Origin: Pedococcus badiiscoriae | GTDB taxonomy: Bacteria; Actinomycetota; Actinomycetes; Actinomycetales; Dermatophilaceae | Assembly (NCBI RefSeq): GCF_013408925.1 | Contig: NZ_JACCAB010000001.1 | Coordinates: forward strand, 1,054,001-1,118,000 | Length of the DNA stretch: 64,000 bases | Direction: 5' to 3' | Shown here: in pieces, positions 17,317 through 25,928 of the stretch | Layout of the letters: every line of letters starts with the position of its first letter | How positions within the stretch are numbered: the stretch's first letter is position 1 | The notes under the pieces: model-generated | What the model was told of the DNA's origin: nothing | Databases searched by the model: none | What the model saw: the letters and a program-made list of their open reading frames with translations, nothing else | Translations under genes and position numbers: made by a program

Positions 17317-19820
17317 CGCGGCATCCTCTCAGCAGGTGCGAACCGGTCCAGCTCCATGACGATCGTCAGGCCGCCCCCGGGGGTGTCCTCGGCGGCGATC
17401 TGGCCGCCCATCGCCTCCATGAGACCTCTCGCCACGGCCAGCCCCAGCCCCACGCCGGTGCCCGCGGGCGCGTCGCCGTAGCGCTGGAAGGGCGCGAAGA
17501 TCGCGTCCTTGGCACCCTCCGGGACGCCCTTGCCGCGGTCGACGACCCGGATCTGCAGCCTGCTGCCCGTCGCCCCCGCGTGGACGACCACCTCCGCCGA
17601 GGAGTGCTTGAGGGCGTTCTCCAGCACATTGGCCAGCACCCGGTCGAGCAAGCCCGCGTCTGCTGCCGCGGGCGGGAGCCCCCCATCCATGCTGAGGCGC
17701 ACCCGGTCGCCGTCCAGGAGCGGCCGGGCCGCCAGTGACACGGCCTCGTCGACATCGACGGGGCCCATCCGCGGCACCACCGAGCCGCTCTGCAGCCTGG
17801 ACATGTCGAGGAGGTTGGCGACCAGGACCGTCAGACGGTCGGTCGACTCCTCGATGGTCTCCAGCAGGTCGGCCCGGTCGGAGTCGCTGAAGACCACGTC
17901 AGCCTGGCGCAGGCTGGAGGACGCGGCCTTGATGCTGGCCAGCGGCGTCCGCAGGTCGTGGGACACGGCCGCCAGCAGGGCGGTCCGTGCGCGGTTGTCC
18001 TTGGCCAGGGCACGAGCCTGCCGCGCCTGGCGCACGAGCTCGTCCCGGTGCAGGAGCGCACCCGCCCGCGAGGCGAAGGCCGACACGAGCCGACGGTCAG
18101 ACCCCGAGAGCACGCGACCCAGCAGGACCAGGACGTGCTGGTCGTCGACGGGGGCACGCACGGAGGCGTTCGCGACGGCACCGAGATCGAAACCGTCGGT
18201 CCCCTCGACCAGGGTCCACGGGTCGCGGACGCTGTCCCGGCGCAGGACCGCCGCACCGTCGACGGCGAAGAAGTCGACCGCCTGACGGAGCAGGGCCGAG
18301 AGCTGGTCGCGTTCTCCCAGAAGGGATTCTGCCGAGGCCGCCAGGGCATCGGCTTCCCGTCGCGCCTCGTCGGCCGCGGCCGCCCGGCGTTCGCTGACGT
18401 GGACGACCGAGGAGACGGCGGTGGCCACGAGCAGGAACACCAGCAGCGCCACCAGGTTCTGTGGGTCGGAGATCGAGAGCGTGTGGACCGGCTCGGTGAA
18501 GAACCAGTTGATCGCCAGGCTGCTGACGACGGCTGCGGCAAGGGCGGGCCAGAGCCCTCCCACCAGGGCGGTGAGGACCGTGAGCAACAGGAAGAGCAGC
18601 ACCTCCAGGGGCAGGTCGTGCCACCCCGGCGTCGCCTGGAGTATGCCGGCCAGCCCGGCGGTGCCGACCACAGCCATCGTCCAGCCCAGGGCGGTCCGGC
18701 GGGCCCCGAACGCCGGGCCGAAGCGCAGCGGCGCCCGCTCGGTGCGGGTGAGCTCATGGGTCACCAGGTGCACGTCGATGTCCCCGGAGGCCTCGACCAC
18801 ACGGCGACCCACCCCGGTCGACAGGACCTCCTGCCACCTGCGGCGGCGAGAGGCACCGATGACGACCTGGCGGGCGGAAACCCCTCGCGCGAACTCGAGC
18901 AGCGCGCTGGCGACGTCCTGGCCCTTGACAGTGTGGAAGGTGCCGCCGAGCTCGACGGTGAGCTGGCGCAGGTCGGTCAGCGCTTCGAGCTTGGCGTCCA
19001 CGAGGCCGTCGGGAGGGGTGACGTAGACAGCAAGGAGCTCCCCGCCCGCGCGGGACGCGATCTGTGCGCCTCGGCGCAGCAGCGTCCGCCCTTCCGGTCC
19101 GCCGGTGAGGGCGACCACGACGCGCTCCCGGGTGGGCCACAGCTCGGTGATCGCGTGGTCTGCCCGGTACCGGTCGAGCCCCTCCTCGACCCGGTCGGCG
19201 AGCCAGAGCAAGGACAGCTCGCGCAGGGCAGCGAGGTTGCCCTCGCGGAAGTAGTTGGCCAGGGCGGAGTCCACCTGCTCCGCGGCATACACGTTGCCGT
19301 GGGCGAGCCGGCGGCGCAGCGCCTGGGGCGACATGTCGACGAGCTCGATCTGGTCGGCGGACCGGACCACCTCGTCGGGCACGGTCTCCCGTTGCCGCAC
19401 CCCGGTGATCGCCTCGACGACGTCGTTGAGCGACTCCAGGTGCTGGATGTTGACGGTCGAGATCACGTCGACGCCTGCGACGAGCAGGTCCTCGACGTCC
19501 TGCCAGCGCTTGGGGTGCTCGGGGCCTGGGGTGTTGGTGTGGGCGAGCTCGTCGACGAGCACCACGTCGGGTCGCCGCGCGAGGACGGCCGCCACGTCGA
19601 GCTCCTCGAACATGCCGTCGCGATAGGACACCGGGCGCAACGGCACCCGCTCCAGGCCGTCCATCAGCGCCGCCGTGTAGGGCCGCCCGTGGCTCTCGCA
19701 GATCCCGATGACGACGTCGGTGCCGCGGTCCCGGCGACGGTGCCCTTCGGCGAGCATGGCGACCGTCTTCCCCACGCCCGGCGCGGCCCCGAGGTAGACG
19801 CGCAGCACTCCCCTGCTCAT
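17313..19820 (-). CDS. kdpD: KdpD osmosensitive K+ sensor histidine kinase
   Basis: 835-aa full-length KdpD. The N-terminal KdpD domain has Walker A GAAPGVGKT (residues 11-19) and DELAHTNTPG. A universal-stress-like domain follows (about 215-370), then the four-helix DUF4118 membrane segment (about 390-490) with NWFFTEPVHTL. After a GAF-like region come HisKA (HDLRTPLASIK, His about 620) and HATPase (NVLENALKHS about 735; DRGKGVPEG). It phosphorylates KdpE. ATG start 46 bp after kdpC. It carries two copies of the GTATGCCG octamer, one in each orientation. Confidence 0.96.
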   Translation of the reverse strand: MSRGVLRVYLGAAPGVGKTVAMLAEGHRRRDRGTDVVIGICESHGRPYTAALMDGLERVPLRPVSYRDGMFEELDVAAVLARRPDVVLVDELAHTNTPGPEHPKRWQDVEDLLVAGVDVISTVNIQHLESLNDVVEAITGVRQRETVPDEVVRSADQIELVDMSPQALRRRLAHGNVYAAEQVDSALANYFREGNLAALRELSLLWLADRVEEGLDRYRADHAITELWPTRERVVVALTGGPEGRTLLRRGAQIASRAGGELLAVYVTPPDGLVDAKLEALTDLRQLTVELGGTFHTVKGQDVASALLEFARGVSARQVVIGASRRRRWQEVLSTGVGRRVVEASGDIDVHLVTHELTRTERAPLRFGPAFGARRTALGWTMAVVGTAGLAGILQATPGWHDLPLEVLLFLLLTVLTALVGGLWPALAAAVVSSLAINWFFTEPVHTLSISDPQNLVALLVFLLVATAVSSVVHVSERRAAAADEARREADALAASAESLLGERDQLSALLRQAVDFFAVDGAAVLRRDSVRDPWTLVEGTDGFDLGAVANASVRAPVDDQHVLVLLGRVLSGSDRRLVSAFASRAGALLHRDELVRQARQARALAKDNRARTALLAAVSHDLRTPLASIKAASSSLRQADVVFSDSDRADLLETIEESTDRLTVLVANLLDMSRLQSGSVVPRMGPVDVDEAVSLAARPLLDGDRVRLSMDGGLPPAAADAGLLDRVLANVLENALKHSSAEVVVHAGATGSRLQIRVVDRGKGVPEGAKDAIFAPFQRYGDAPAGTGVGLGLAVARGLMEAMGGQIAAEDTPGGGLTIVMELDRFAPAERMPR

Positions 19821-19866
19821 GAGCCGATTGTCGTCCCTCGCGCGGCCTGCGCGCAGGACGGTCGGC

Positions 19867-20436
19867 TCATCGCCCCGCCGCAGCCTGCACGGCGAGGTTC
19901 AGCTCGAGCACGTCCACGCGGGGTTCGCCGAGGAAGCCGAGCGAACGGCCCTGGGTGTGCGCATCCACCAGTCGCAGCATCGCGGCGAGGTCGAGGCCGT
20001 TGGCGGCCGCCACCCGACTGGCCTGGGCGCGGGCGTTGTCGGGAGAGATGTGCGGGTCCAGACCGCTGCCCGAGGCGGTGAGCGCGTCGGCCGGCACGGC
20101 CCCGAAACTCGTTGCCCCGTATGCCGTGGAGCGCTCACGCACTGCCTTGACCTGGTCGGCCGAGGTCCCGGCCAGGTTCGACCCGCCACTGACCCCGGCG
20201 GCATACCCGGGGGCAGACGGACGGCCGTGGAAGAAGCGCGGGTCGGTGACCTGCTGACCCAGCAGGCTGGAGCCGACGACGACACCGTGCCGGCGCACGA
20301 GCGAACCGTCGGCCTGGGCAGGGAAGGCGACCCGGCCGATGCCCCAGACGACGGCGGGGTAGACGACGCCGAGCAGGAGGGTGAGGACCCCCAACATCCT
20401 CAGGGAGGCCACGAGGTTGCGCAGTGACGAGGTCAT
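19867..20436 (-). CDS. kdpC: Potassium-transporting ATPase subunit C
   Basis: 189-aa single-pass membrane subunit that helps assemble and raise the ATP affinity of the KdpB pump. The N-terminal helix LRMLGVLTLLLGVVYPAVVWGIG is followed by the family motifs GSSLLGQQVTDPRFFHGRPSA and SGLDPHISPDNA. ATG start 4 bp after kdpB. It contains two octamer copies. Confidence 0.96.
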   Translation of the reverse strand: MTSSLRNLVASLRMLGVLTLLLGVVYPAVVWGIGRVAFPAQADGSLVRRHGVVVGSSLLGQQVTDPRFFHGRPSAPGYAAGVSGGSNLAGTSADQVKAVRERSTAYGATSFGAVPADALTASGSGLDPHISPDNARAQASRVAAANGLDLAAMLRLVDAHTQGRSLGFLGEPRVDVLELNLAVQAAAGR

Positions 20437-20440
20437 CAGG

Positions 20441-22498
20441 TCACCCCAGACCTGGCAGCAGGGAGACCGCGAGGTCGATCACCTTGATACCGATGAAGGG
20501 CGCGATGACGCCGCCGACGCCGTAGACCAGGAGGTTGCGTCGGAGCATGGCGGCGGCGCTGGCCGGTGTGTAGTGCACGCCTTTGAGCGCCAAGGGAATC
20601 AGCGCCAGGATGATGAGGGCATTGAAGATGACCGCCGAGAGCATCGCGGACTGGGGGGACGACAACCTCATGATGTTGAGCGCGGCGAGGCCCGGGAACA
20701 GCGTGACGAACATCGCCGGGATGATGGCGAAGTACTTCGCGATGTCGTTGGCGATCGAGAAGGTCGTCAGCGCACCGCGGGTGATGAGCAGCTGCTTGCC
20801 GATCTCGACCACCTCGATGAGCTTGGTCGGGTCGGAGTCCAGGTCGACCATGTTGCCGGCCTCCTTGGCGGCGGACGTGCCGGAGTTCATCGCGACGCCG
20901 ACGTCCGCCTGGGCCAGTGCCGGCGCGTCGTTGGTGCCGTCGCCGGTCATCGCGACGAGGCGACCACCCTCCTGCTCACGCCTGATCAGGCGCAGCTTGT
21001 CCTCGGGAGTGGCCTCCGCGAGGAAGTCGTCGACGCCCGCCTCCCCCGCGATCGCGGCGGCGGTGAGGGCGTTGTCACCGGTGATCATCACGGTGCGGAT
21101 CCCCATGCGCCGCAGGACCTCGAAGCGCTCTCGCATCCCCGGCTTCACGACGTCCTTGAGGTGGACGACACCGAGGACCCGAGCAGGATCGGCACCGTGT
21201 CGGGTGGCCACGACCAGGGGTGTCCCGCCGGAGGCGCTGATGCGGTCGACGATGTCGCGCACCGCGGACGGGATGCTCCCACCGGACTCCTCCACCCAGC
21301 CGTGCAGCGCCGAGGCCGCACCCTTGCGGATGCGCACCCCGTCGGGCAGGTCGACCCCTGACATCCGCGTCGTCGCACTGAACTCGACGAACTGCGCCCC
21401 GTCGCGCACCAGGACCCCCGCGGAGCGGCCTCCGTTGACGGCGTACTCCGTCGTGGCCAGGTCCACGATCGACTTCCCCTCGGGCGTGGAGTCCGCCAGT
21501 GAGGACAGGTATGCCGCGTCGGGCAGGGCGTGGACGTCGGTGCCGTCACCCACCGCCCCGTCACCCGCCGACCCGTCACCCACCGAGAGGAGCTCGGTCG
21601 CCCGCCGGTTGCCGAAGGTGATGGTCCCCGTCTTGTCGAGCAGCAGCGTCGAGACGTCACCGGCCGCCTCCACGGCGCGCCCCGACATGGCGAGCACGTT
21701 GCGCTGGACCAGCCGGTCCATCCCGGCGATGCCGATGGCGGACAGCAGGGCGCCGATGGTGGTGGGGATGAGGCAGACGAGCAGGGCCACGAGGACCACG
21801 ACCGGCTGGGCCTGCCCTGAGTAGACCGCGAGCGGCTGCAGGGCCATCACCGTGACGAGGAAGACGATGGTCAGGGTCGTCAGGAGGATCGTGAGGGCGA
21901 TCTCGTTCGGGGTCTTCTGGCGCTGGGCTCCCTCGACGAGCGCGATCATGCGGTCGATGAAGCTCTCCCCGGGCATCGTCGTGATCTGGACGACGATCCG
22001 GTCGGACAACACGGTGGTGCCGCCCGTGACGGCGCTCCTGTCACCCCCCGACTCGCGGATCACCGGCGCGGACTCGCCCGTGATGGCGGACTCGTCGACG
22101 GTGGCGACGCCCTCCACCACCTCCCCGTCTCCGGGGATGACCTGCCCGGCGTCGACCACGACCCTGTCGCCGATGGTGAGCTCGCTGCCGGGCACCGTCT
22201 CCTCCTCGCCGTCTGCTCGCAAACGGCGAGCCGTCGTCTCGCGCTTCGCCGCCCGCAGGCTGGCAGCCTGCGCCTTGCCGCGGCCCTCGGCGACCGCCTC
22301 TGCCGCGTTGGCGAAGAGCACCGTGGCCCACAACCAGAACGCGATCGACCAGCTGAAGACGCTGGGTTCGACGGCGGCCAGGCCGGTGGTGAGCACCGAG
22401 CCGACCCACACCACGAAGATCACCGGAGCCCGCCAGAGGTGCCGCGGGTTGAGCTTGGCGAAGGCCTGGCCAGCGGTGGCCAGCACGGTGCCGGTCAT
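20441..22498 (-). CDS. kdpB: Potassium-transporting P-type ATPase subunit B
   Basis: 685-aa P-type ATPase catalytic subunit. The phosphorylation motif [14 protein letters not shown] has its Asp at about residue 289. The actuator motif is in ESAVTGESAPV-like [12 protein letters not shown], and the hinge is [21 protein letters not shown]. It powers K+ uptake through KdpA. ATG overlaps the kdpA stop (ATGA). Confidence 0.97.
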   Translation of the reverse strand: MTGTVLATAGQAFAKLNPRHLWRAPVIFVVWVGSVLTTGLAAVEPSVFSWSIAFWLWATVLFANAAEAVAEGRGKAQAASLRAAKRETTARRLRADGEEETVPGSELTIGDRVVVDAGQVIPGDGEVVEGVATVDESAITGESAPVIRESGGDRSAVTGGTTVLSDRIVVQITTMPGESFIDRMIALVEGAQRQKTPNEIALTILLTTLTIVFLVTVMALQPLAVYSGQAQPVVVLVALLVCLIPTTIGALLSAIGIAGMDRLVQRNVLAMSGRAVEAAGDVSTLLLDKTGTITFGNRRATELLSVGDGSAGDGAVGDGTDVHALPDAAYLSSLADSTPEGKSIVDLATTEYAVNGGRSAGVLVRDGAQFVEFSATTRMSGVDLPDGVRIRKGAASALHGWVEESGGSIPSAVRDIVDRISASGGTPLVVATRHGADPARVLGVVHLKDVVKPGMRERFEVLRRMGIRTVMITGDNALTAAAIAGEAGVDDFLAEATPEDKLRLIRREQEGGRLVAMTGDGTNDAPALAQADVGVAMNSGTSAAKEAGNMVDLDSDPTKLIEVVEIGKQLLITRGALTTFSIANDIAKYFAIIPAMFVTLFPGLAALNIMRLSSPQSAMLSAVIFNALIILALIPLALKGVHYTPASAAAMLRRNLLVYGVGGVIAPFIGIKVIDLAVSLLPGLG

Positions 22499-24144
22499 GA
22501 CAGGGCCTCAGCGAGCGGACCCAGGGCCAGGGCCGGGAAGAAGGTGAGCCCGGCGAGGATGACCGCGACGCCGGTCACCAGACCGACGAAGAGGGGGGTG
22601 TGGGTGGGCATCGTCCCGAGGGAGGCGGGACGGTTGCGCTGCTCGACCAGCAGGCCGCACAGGCGCAGCACGAGCACCATCGGGACGAACCGGCCGAGCA
22701 GCATGCACAGGGCCAGCGTCAGGTTGTACCAGGGCGTGTCCGCCCCGAGGCCGGCGAACGCGCTGCCGTTGTTGTTCGCGGCGGACGCGTACGCGTACAG
22801 GACCTCGGTGAGCCCGCGCGGCCCGGAGGCGAGCATCCCGGCCCTCGGACCGTCCATCGCAAGGGACAGTCCGGTCCCGACCAGCACCAGCGCCGGCATG
22901 ACGAGGACGTAGAGCGCCGCGCAGGTGACCTCGCGCCGACCGATCGCCTTGCCGAGGTACTCCGGAGTGCGCCCGACCATCAGGCCGGCCACGAACACGG
23001 CGAGCAGCGCCACGATGACGATTCCGTAGAGGCCGGAGCCGACGCCGCCCGGCGAGATCTCGCCCAGGACCATGTTGGCCACGAGGGTCCCTCCGCCCAG
23101 CGGGCTGTAGCTCTCGTGCATCGAGTTGACCGAGCCGGTGGAGGTGCTGGTGGTCGAGGCGGCGAAAAGCGTTGAGCCCCATACTCCGAACCGCTGCTCC
23201 TTGCCCTCCATGGAGCCGGTCACCGCGCCGGCGGCGTGCACCTCGGCCCACGTCGTGACGGCCACCCCGCCGGCCCAGAGAAGGCCTGCGAAGCCGGCCA
23301 GCGCCCACCCCTGACGGCGGTCGCCCACGACCAGCCCGTACGTGCGCGTCAGGGCGAAGGGGATGACGAGCAGCAGGAAGATCTCGAACACGTTGGTGAG
23401 GGGGTTGGGGTTCTCGAACGGGTGGGCCGAGTTGGCGTTGAAGTAGCCCCCGCCGTTCGTCCCGATCTCCTTGATCGCCTCCTGTGAGGCGACCAGGCCG
23501 CCACGGACAACCTGTGCGACACCGGCGAGGCCCTTGACCGTCGTCGGACCGTTGAGGTTCTGGATGACGCCGCCGGCGAGCAGCAGGACGGCGGCGACGA
23601 GCGAGGCCGGCAGGAGGACCCGGACGACACCGCGCACCAGGTCGACCCAGAAGTTGCCGATGGTCGCGACGCTGTGCCGGGCCAGGGCCCGCATCAGCGC
23701 GATCGCCACCGCGAGGCCGACCGCCGCAGAGACGAAGTTCTGGACCGCCAGGCCGGCTGTCTGGAGGAGCGGGGTGGCGCCCACCTCACCGGCATACGAC
23801 TGCCAGTCGGTGTTGGTGACGAACGAGACTGCCGTGCAGAGCGCTGTCGTCAGGCCCATGCCGGCCGAACCCTGCCGTCCCGGCAGGTGGGTCTGGGCGA
23901 CGACCAGCGCGAAGAGGGCGACCGTCCCCACGACGGAGAACACGACGACGCTCGTCGCGTAGGCGCGCCAGCCCTGTTCGGAGTCGGCATCGACCCTCAC
24001 CAGCCGGTAGACGCTGCGCTCCAGCCGCCAGTGACGGGTGTCCGTGAACACCGCCGCGAGCCAGGCTCCGACGGGGTGGTAGGCGACCGCCAGCATCAGG
24101 ACGAGGAGGCCGACCGTGAGCAGTCCGCTCACCGTGTCGGACAT
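22495..24144 (-). CDS. kdpA: Potassium-transporting ATPase subunit A
   Basis: 549-aa K+ channel-like subunit with repeated selectivity-filter segments: [37 protein letters not shown], and the later [15 protein letters not shown]. About ten hydrophobic helices. ATG at 24144 overlaps the last base of kdpF and its stop overlaps kdpB. Confidence 0.97.
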   Translation of the reverse strand: MSDTVSGLLTVGLLVLMLAVAYHPVGAWLAAVFTDTRHWRLERSVYRLVRVDADSEQGWRAYATSVVVFSVVGTVALFALVVAQTHLPGRQGSAGMGLTTALCTAVSFVTNTDWQSYAGEVGATPLLQTAGLAVQNFVSAAVGLAVAIALMRALARHSVATIGNFWVDLVRGVVRVLLPASLVAAVLLLAGGVIQNLNGPTTVKGLAGVAQVVRGGLVASQEAIKEIGTNGGGYFNANSAHPFENPNPLTNVFEIFLLLVIPFALTRTYGLVVGDRRQGWALAGFAGLLWAGGVAVTTWAEVHAAGAVTGSMEGKEQRFGVWGSTLFAASTTSTSTGSVNSMHESYSPLGGGTLVANMVLGEISPGGVGSGLYGIVIVALLAVFVAGLMVGRTPEYLGKAIGRREVTCAALYVLVMPALVLVGTGLSLAMDGPRAGMLASGPRGLTEVLYAYASAANNNGSAFAGLGADTPWYNLTLALCMLLGRFVPMVLVLRLCGLLVEQRNRPASLGTMPTHTPLFVGLVTGVAVILAGLTFFPALALGPLAEALS

Positions 24145-24230
24145 CAGAAGCGCTCCGGACGGACGAGGGCGTACCCGAGGTAGGCGAGCAGGCCGATGCC
24201 GAGCAGAGCGGCCAGGAGGTTCTCGATCAC
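24144..24230 (-). CDS. kdpF: KdpF, 28-residue membrane stabiliser of the Kdp complex
   Basis: Very short frame starting GTG at 24230 and ending TGA at 24144-24146, overlapping the kdpA ATG by one base. The translated peptide is VIENLLAALLGIGLLAYLGY then ALVRPERF: one hydrophobic helix with the C-terminal PE(R/K)F ending typical of KdpF. GGGA lies about 5 nt upstream. Position, length and ending all match the lipid-like KdpF subunit, so it heads the kdpFABCDE operon. Confidence 0.9.
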   Translation of the reverse strand: MIENLLAALLGIGLLAYLGYALVRPERF

Positions 24231-24291
24231 GTTCCCATTCAAGGACTTCCGAGACCCGGCGCGGTTGTCCTTGATGCCCCCCTGACGGTCG

Positions 24292-24342
24292 TTGACATGA
24301 TCTTGACGACCCGGCATACAGATCGCGTCAAGAGCCTTGACG
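24292..24342 (+). promoter_or_regulatory. kdp intergenic control region: promoter-like element and palindrome
   Basis: Reading rightward, TTGACA (24292-24297) and CATACA (24315-24320) are 17 bp apart, a plausible promoter for the DUF4118 gene. Just after it is a perfect palindrome, CGTCAAG-AGC-CTTGACG (24326-24342). Further TTGAC/TTGAT copies lie at 24271, 24292 and 24303. The 142-bp gap separates kdpF from the divergent DUF4118 gene, so the TTGAC repeats are candidates for KdpE binding. An octamer copy (24312-24319) overlaps the -10 element. Confidence 0.5.
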
Positions 24343-24372
24343 TCCCCGCCGCAGTCGAGGCGTCATGAAGGC

Positions 24373-25116
24373 ATGGATCTCAACCAGCTCATCGCCCGAC
24401 ACCGGTCGGTAGTCATCGGCGCCTGCGCTGCCACGCCGCTGGCCCTGTGCGCCCTGGTCAGCGCTGCACCTGTCACCGTGCCGCTCGCGAGCGCGGCGGT
24501 GGCGCTCGTGGTGGTCATCGTGGCGGCGTCGGCCACCGGCATCCGGGCCGCCGGTTTGTGGTCCGCGGTATCCAGCGCAGCCGGGTTCGACTTCTTCCTC
24601 ACCGCGCCCTACCGCAGTCTGGCGATCGGCAGGACTGAGGACGTCCAGGTGACCGTGCTGCTGCTCGTCGTGGGGTTGGCGGTCACCGAGCTGGCGCTGT
24701 GGGGCCAACGGCAGCGCGCGGCCCTCGGGCGGCAGCGGGGCTACCTCGACGGGGTGCTCGCGACCGCAGAGTCCGTCGCGCACCACGCCGGTTCTCCGGC
24801 GGTGACGAGTGCCGTCGCGGATCGGATCCGTGAGCTCCTCGACCTCGACCGGTGCGAGTTCGTGGCGAGTGGCACCCTGCTTCCCGGGCCGGTGCTCGGG
24901 CGCGACGGAACGATCACCCGCGGCGGCACCCGCCTCGACGTCGAACGCGGCGGACTGCCGGTCGACAGCATCGTCGTCCTTCCGGTGCGCAGCGGAGCCG
25001 TTGTGAGCGGCTACTTCCAGCTCACGGCGGCCACGCACGTGGCTCGGCCGACCCTCGACCAGCGACGCGTGGCCGCCCTGCTGGCTGACCAGGTGGCATC
25101 CCTCTCGACGGCCTGA
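24373..25116 (+). CDS. KdpD-like membrane sensor without kinase (DUF4118 + GAF-like)
   Basis: 247-aa protein. Four hydrophobic segments (about residues 12-115) contain FDFFLTAPYRSLAI, a close match to the DUF4118 membrane signature of KdpD. A GAF-like cytoplasmic domain follows, ending in QRRVAALLADQVASLSTA. No HisKA, HATPase or other output domain is present. It is divergent from kdpFABCDE, 142 bp from kdpF. I infer a modulator or decoy partner of KdpD, but no direct evidence shows this. A TTG at 24337 would extend the frame; the ATG at 24373 begins at MDLNQL. Confidence 0.8.
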   Translation: MDLNQLIARHRSVVIGACAATPLALCALVSAAPVTVPLASAAVALVVVIVAASATGIRAAGLWSAVSSAAGFDFFLTAPYRSLAIGRTEDVQVTVLLLVVGLAVTELALWGQRQRAALGRQRGYLDGVLATAESVAHHAGSPAVTSAVADRIRELLDLDRCEFVASGTLLPGPVLGRDGTITRGGTRLDVERGGLPVDSIVVLPVRSGAVVSGYFQLTAATHVARPTLDQRRVAALLADQVASLSTA

Positions 25117-25240
25117 CCGCTGGCGGCTGGCGAGGCCCCACGGCGCTTCCCGCGCGGATTGGTGCAGGTCAGGCGCCCTGTCGGTGGCCGTTGTGGCGCT
25201 AGGCTCGGGCAGCCGCGCACCCGACCCTGAGTAGGACACC

Positions 25241-25924
25241 ATGAGCTTCCTGACGCGTTACACCGATGACCGCTCCAGGCCCACGGCGGGCTCCGCACTC
25301 CGGGACGGGTTCCTGCGGGCCATCCTTCCCGCAGTGGTCCTGTGGGCGGCCATCGTGGGGGTCGGCTTCCTCATCAAGGGCCCACTCGGTGGCCTCCCGT
25401 CGGAGGAGACCGTCAGCAAGGACGCCCAGAGCCTGCGCACTGCCACCTGGGACAGCGTGACCATGGTGTGGTCGCACATCGGCAACACCGAGTACGTCAT
25501 CGCGGTGTGCGTGCTGGCCGTCGGCCTGATCTGGTGGCGCACCCGCGAGTGGTGGGTGGCCATCATCCCAGCCATCGCGATCTCCCTCCAGGCCACGGTG
25601 TTCGTCATCGCGACGACGATCGTCGGCAGGCCGCGACCGCACGTGCCGCACCTCGACCCGGCTCCCCCCACCTCGAGCTACCCGAGCGGCCACGTCGGCG
25701 CGTCGACCGCCCTGTACCTCACCTTCGCGATGCTGGCGCAGCGGATCGAGCACGCGGTGCTGCGCCGCGTCGTGACGACGGTGTTCCTCATCATCCCACT
25801 GCTCGTGGCGTGGGCCCGTCTCTACCGGGGCATGCACCACCTGACCGACATCATCGTCGGCGCGCTCAACGGCATCGTCTGCGCGCTGCTGGCCTGGGCG
25901 TACCTGCGGCGCAAGAACGCCTAG
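25241..25924 (+). CDS. PAP2-family membrane phosphatase
   Basis: 227-aa integral-membrane phosphatase of the PAP2 superfamily, which acts on lipid phosphates such as phosphatidic acid or undecaprenyl pyrophosphate. The catalytic motifs are VGRPRP (first motif), SSYPSGHVGAS (PSGH) and RLYRGMHHLTDIIVG (RxxxxxHxxxD). Five to six hydrophobic helices. ATG start at 25241 after a 124-bp gap. It converges on the SpoIIE phosphatase gene with only 4 bp between stops. Confidence 0.9.
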   Translation: MSFLTRYTDDRSRPTAGSALRDGFLRAILPAVVLWAAIVGVGFLIKGPLGGLPSEETVSKDAQSLRTATWDSVTMVWSHIGNTEYVIAVCVLAVGLIWWRTREWWVAIIPAIAISLQATVFVIATTIVGRPRPHVPHLDPAPPTSSYPSGHVGASTALYLTFAMLAQRIEHAVLRRVVTTVFLIIPLLVAWARLYRGMHHLTDIIVGALNGIVCALLAWAYLRRKNA

Positions 25925-25928
25925 CTCG

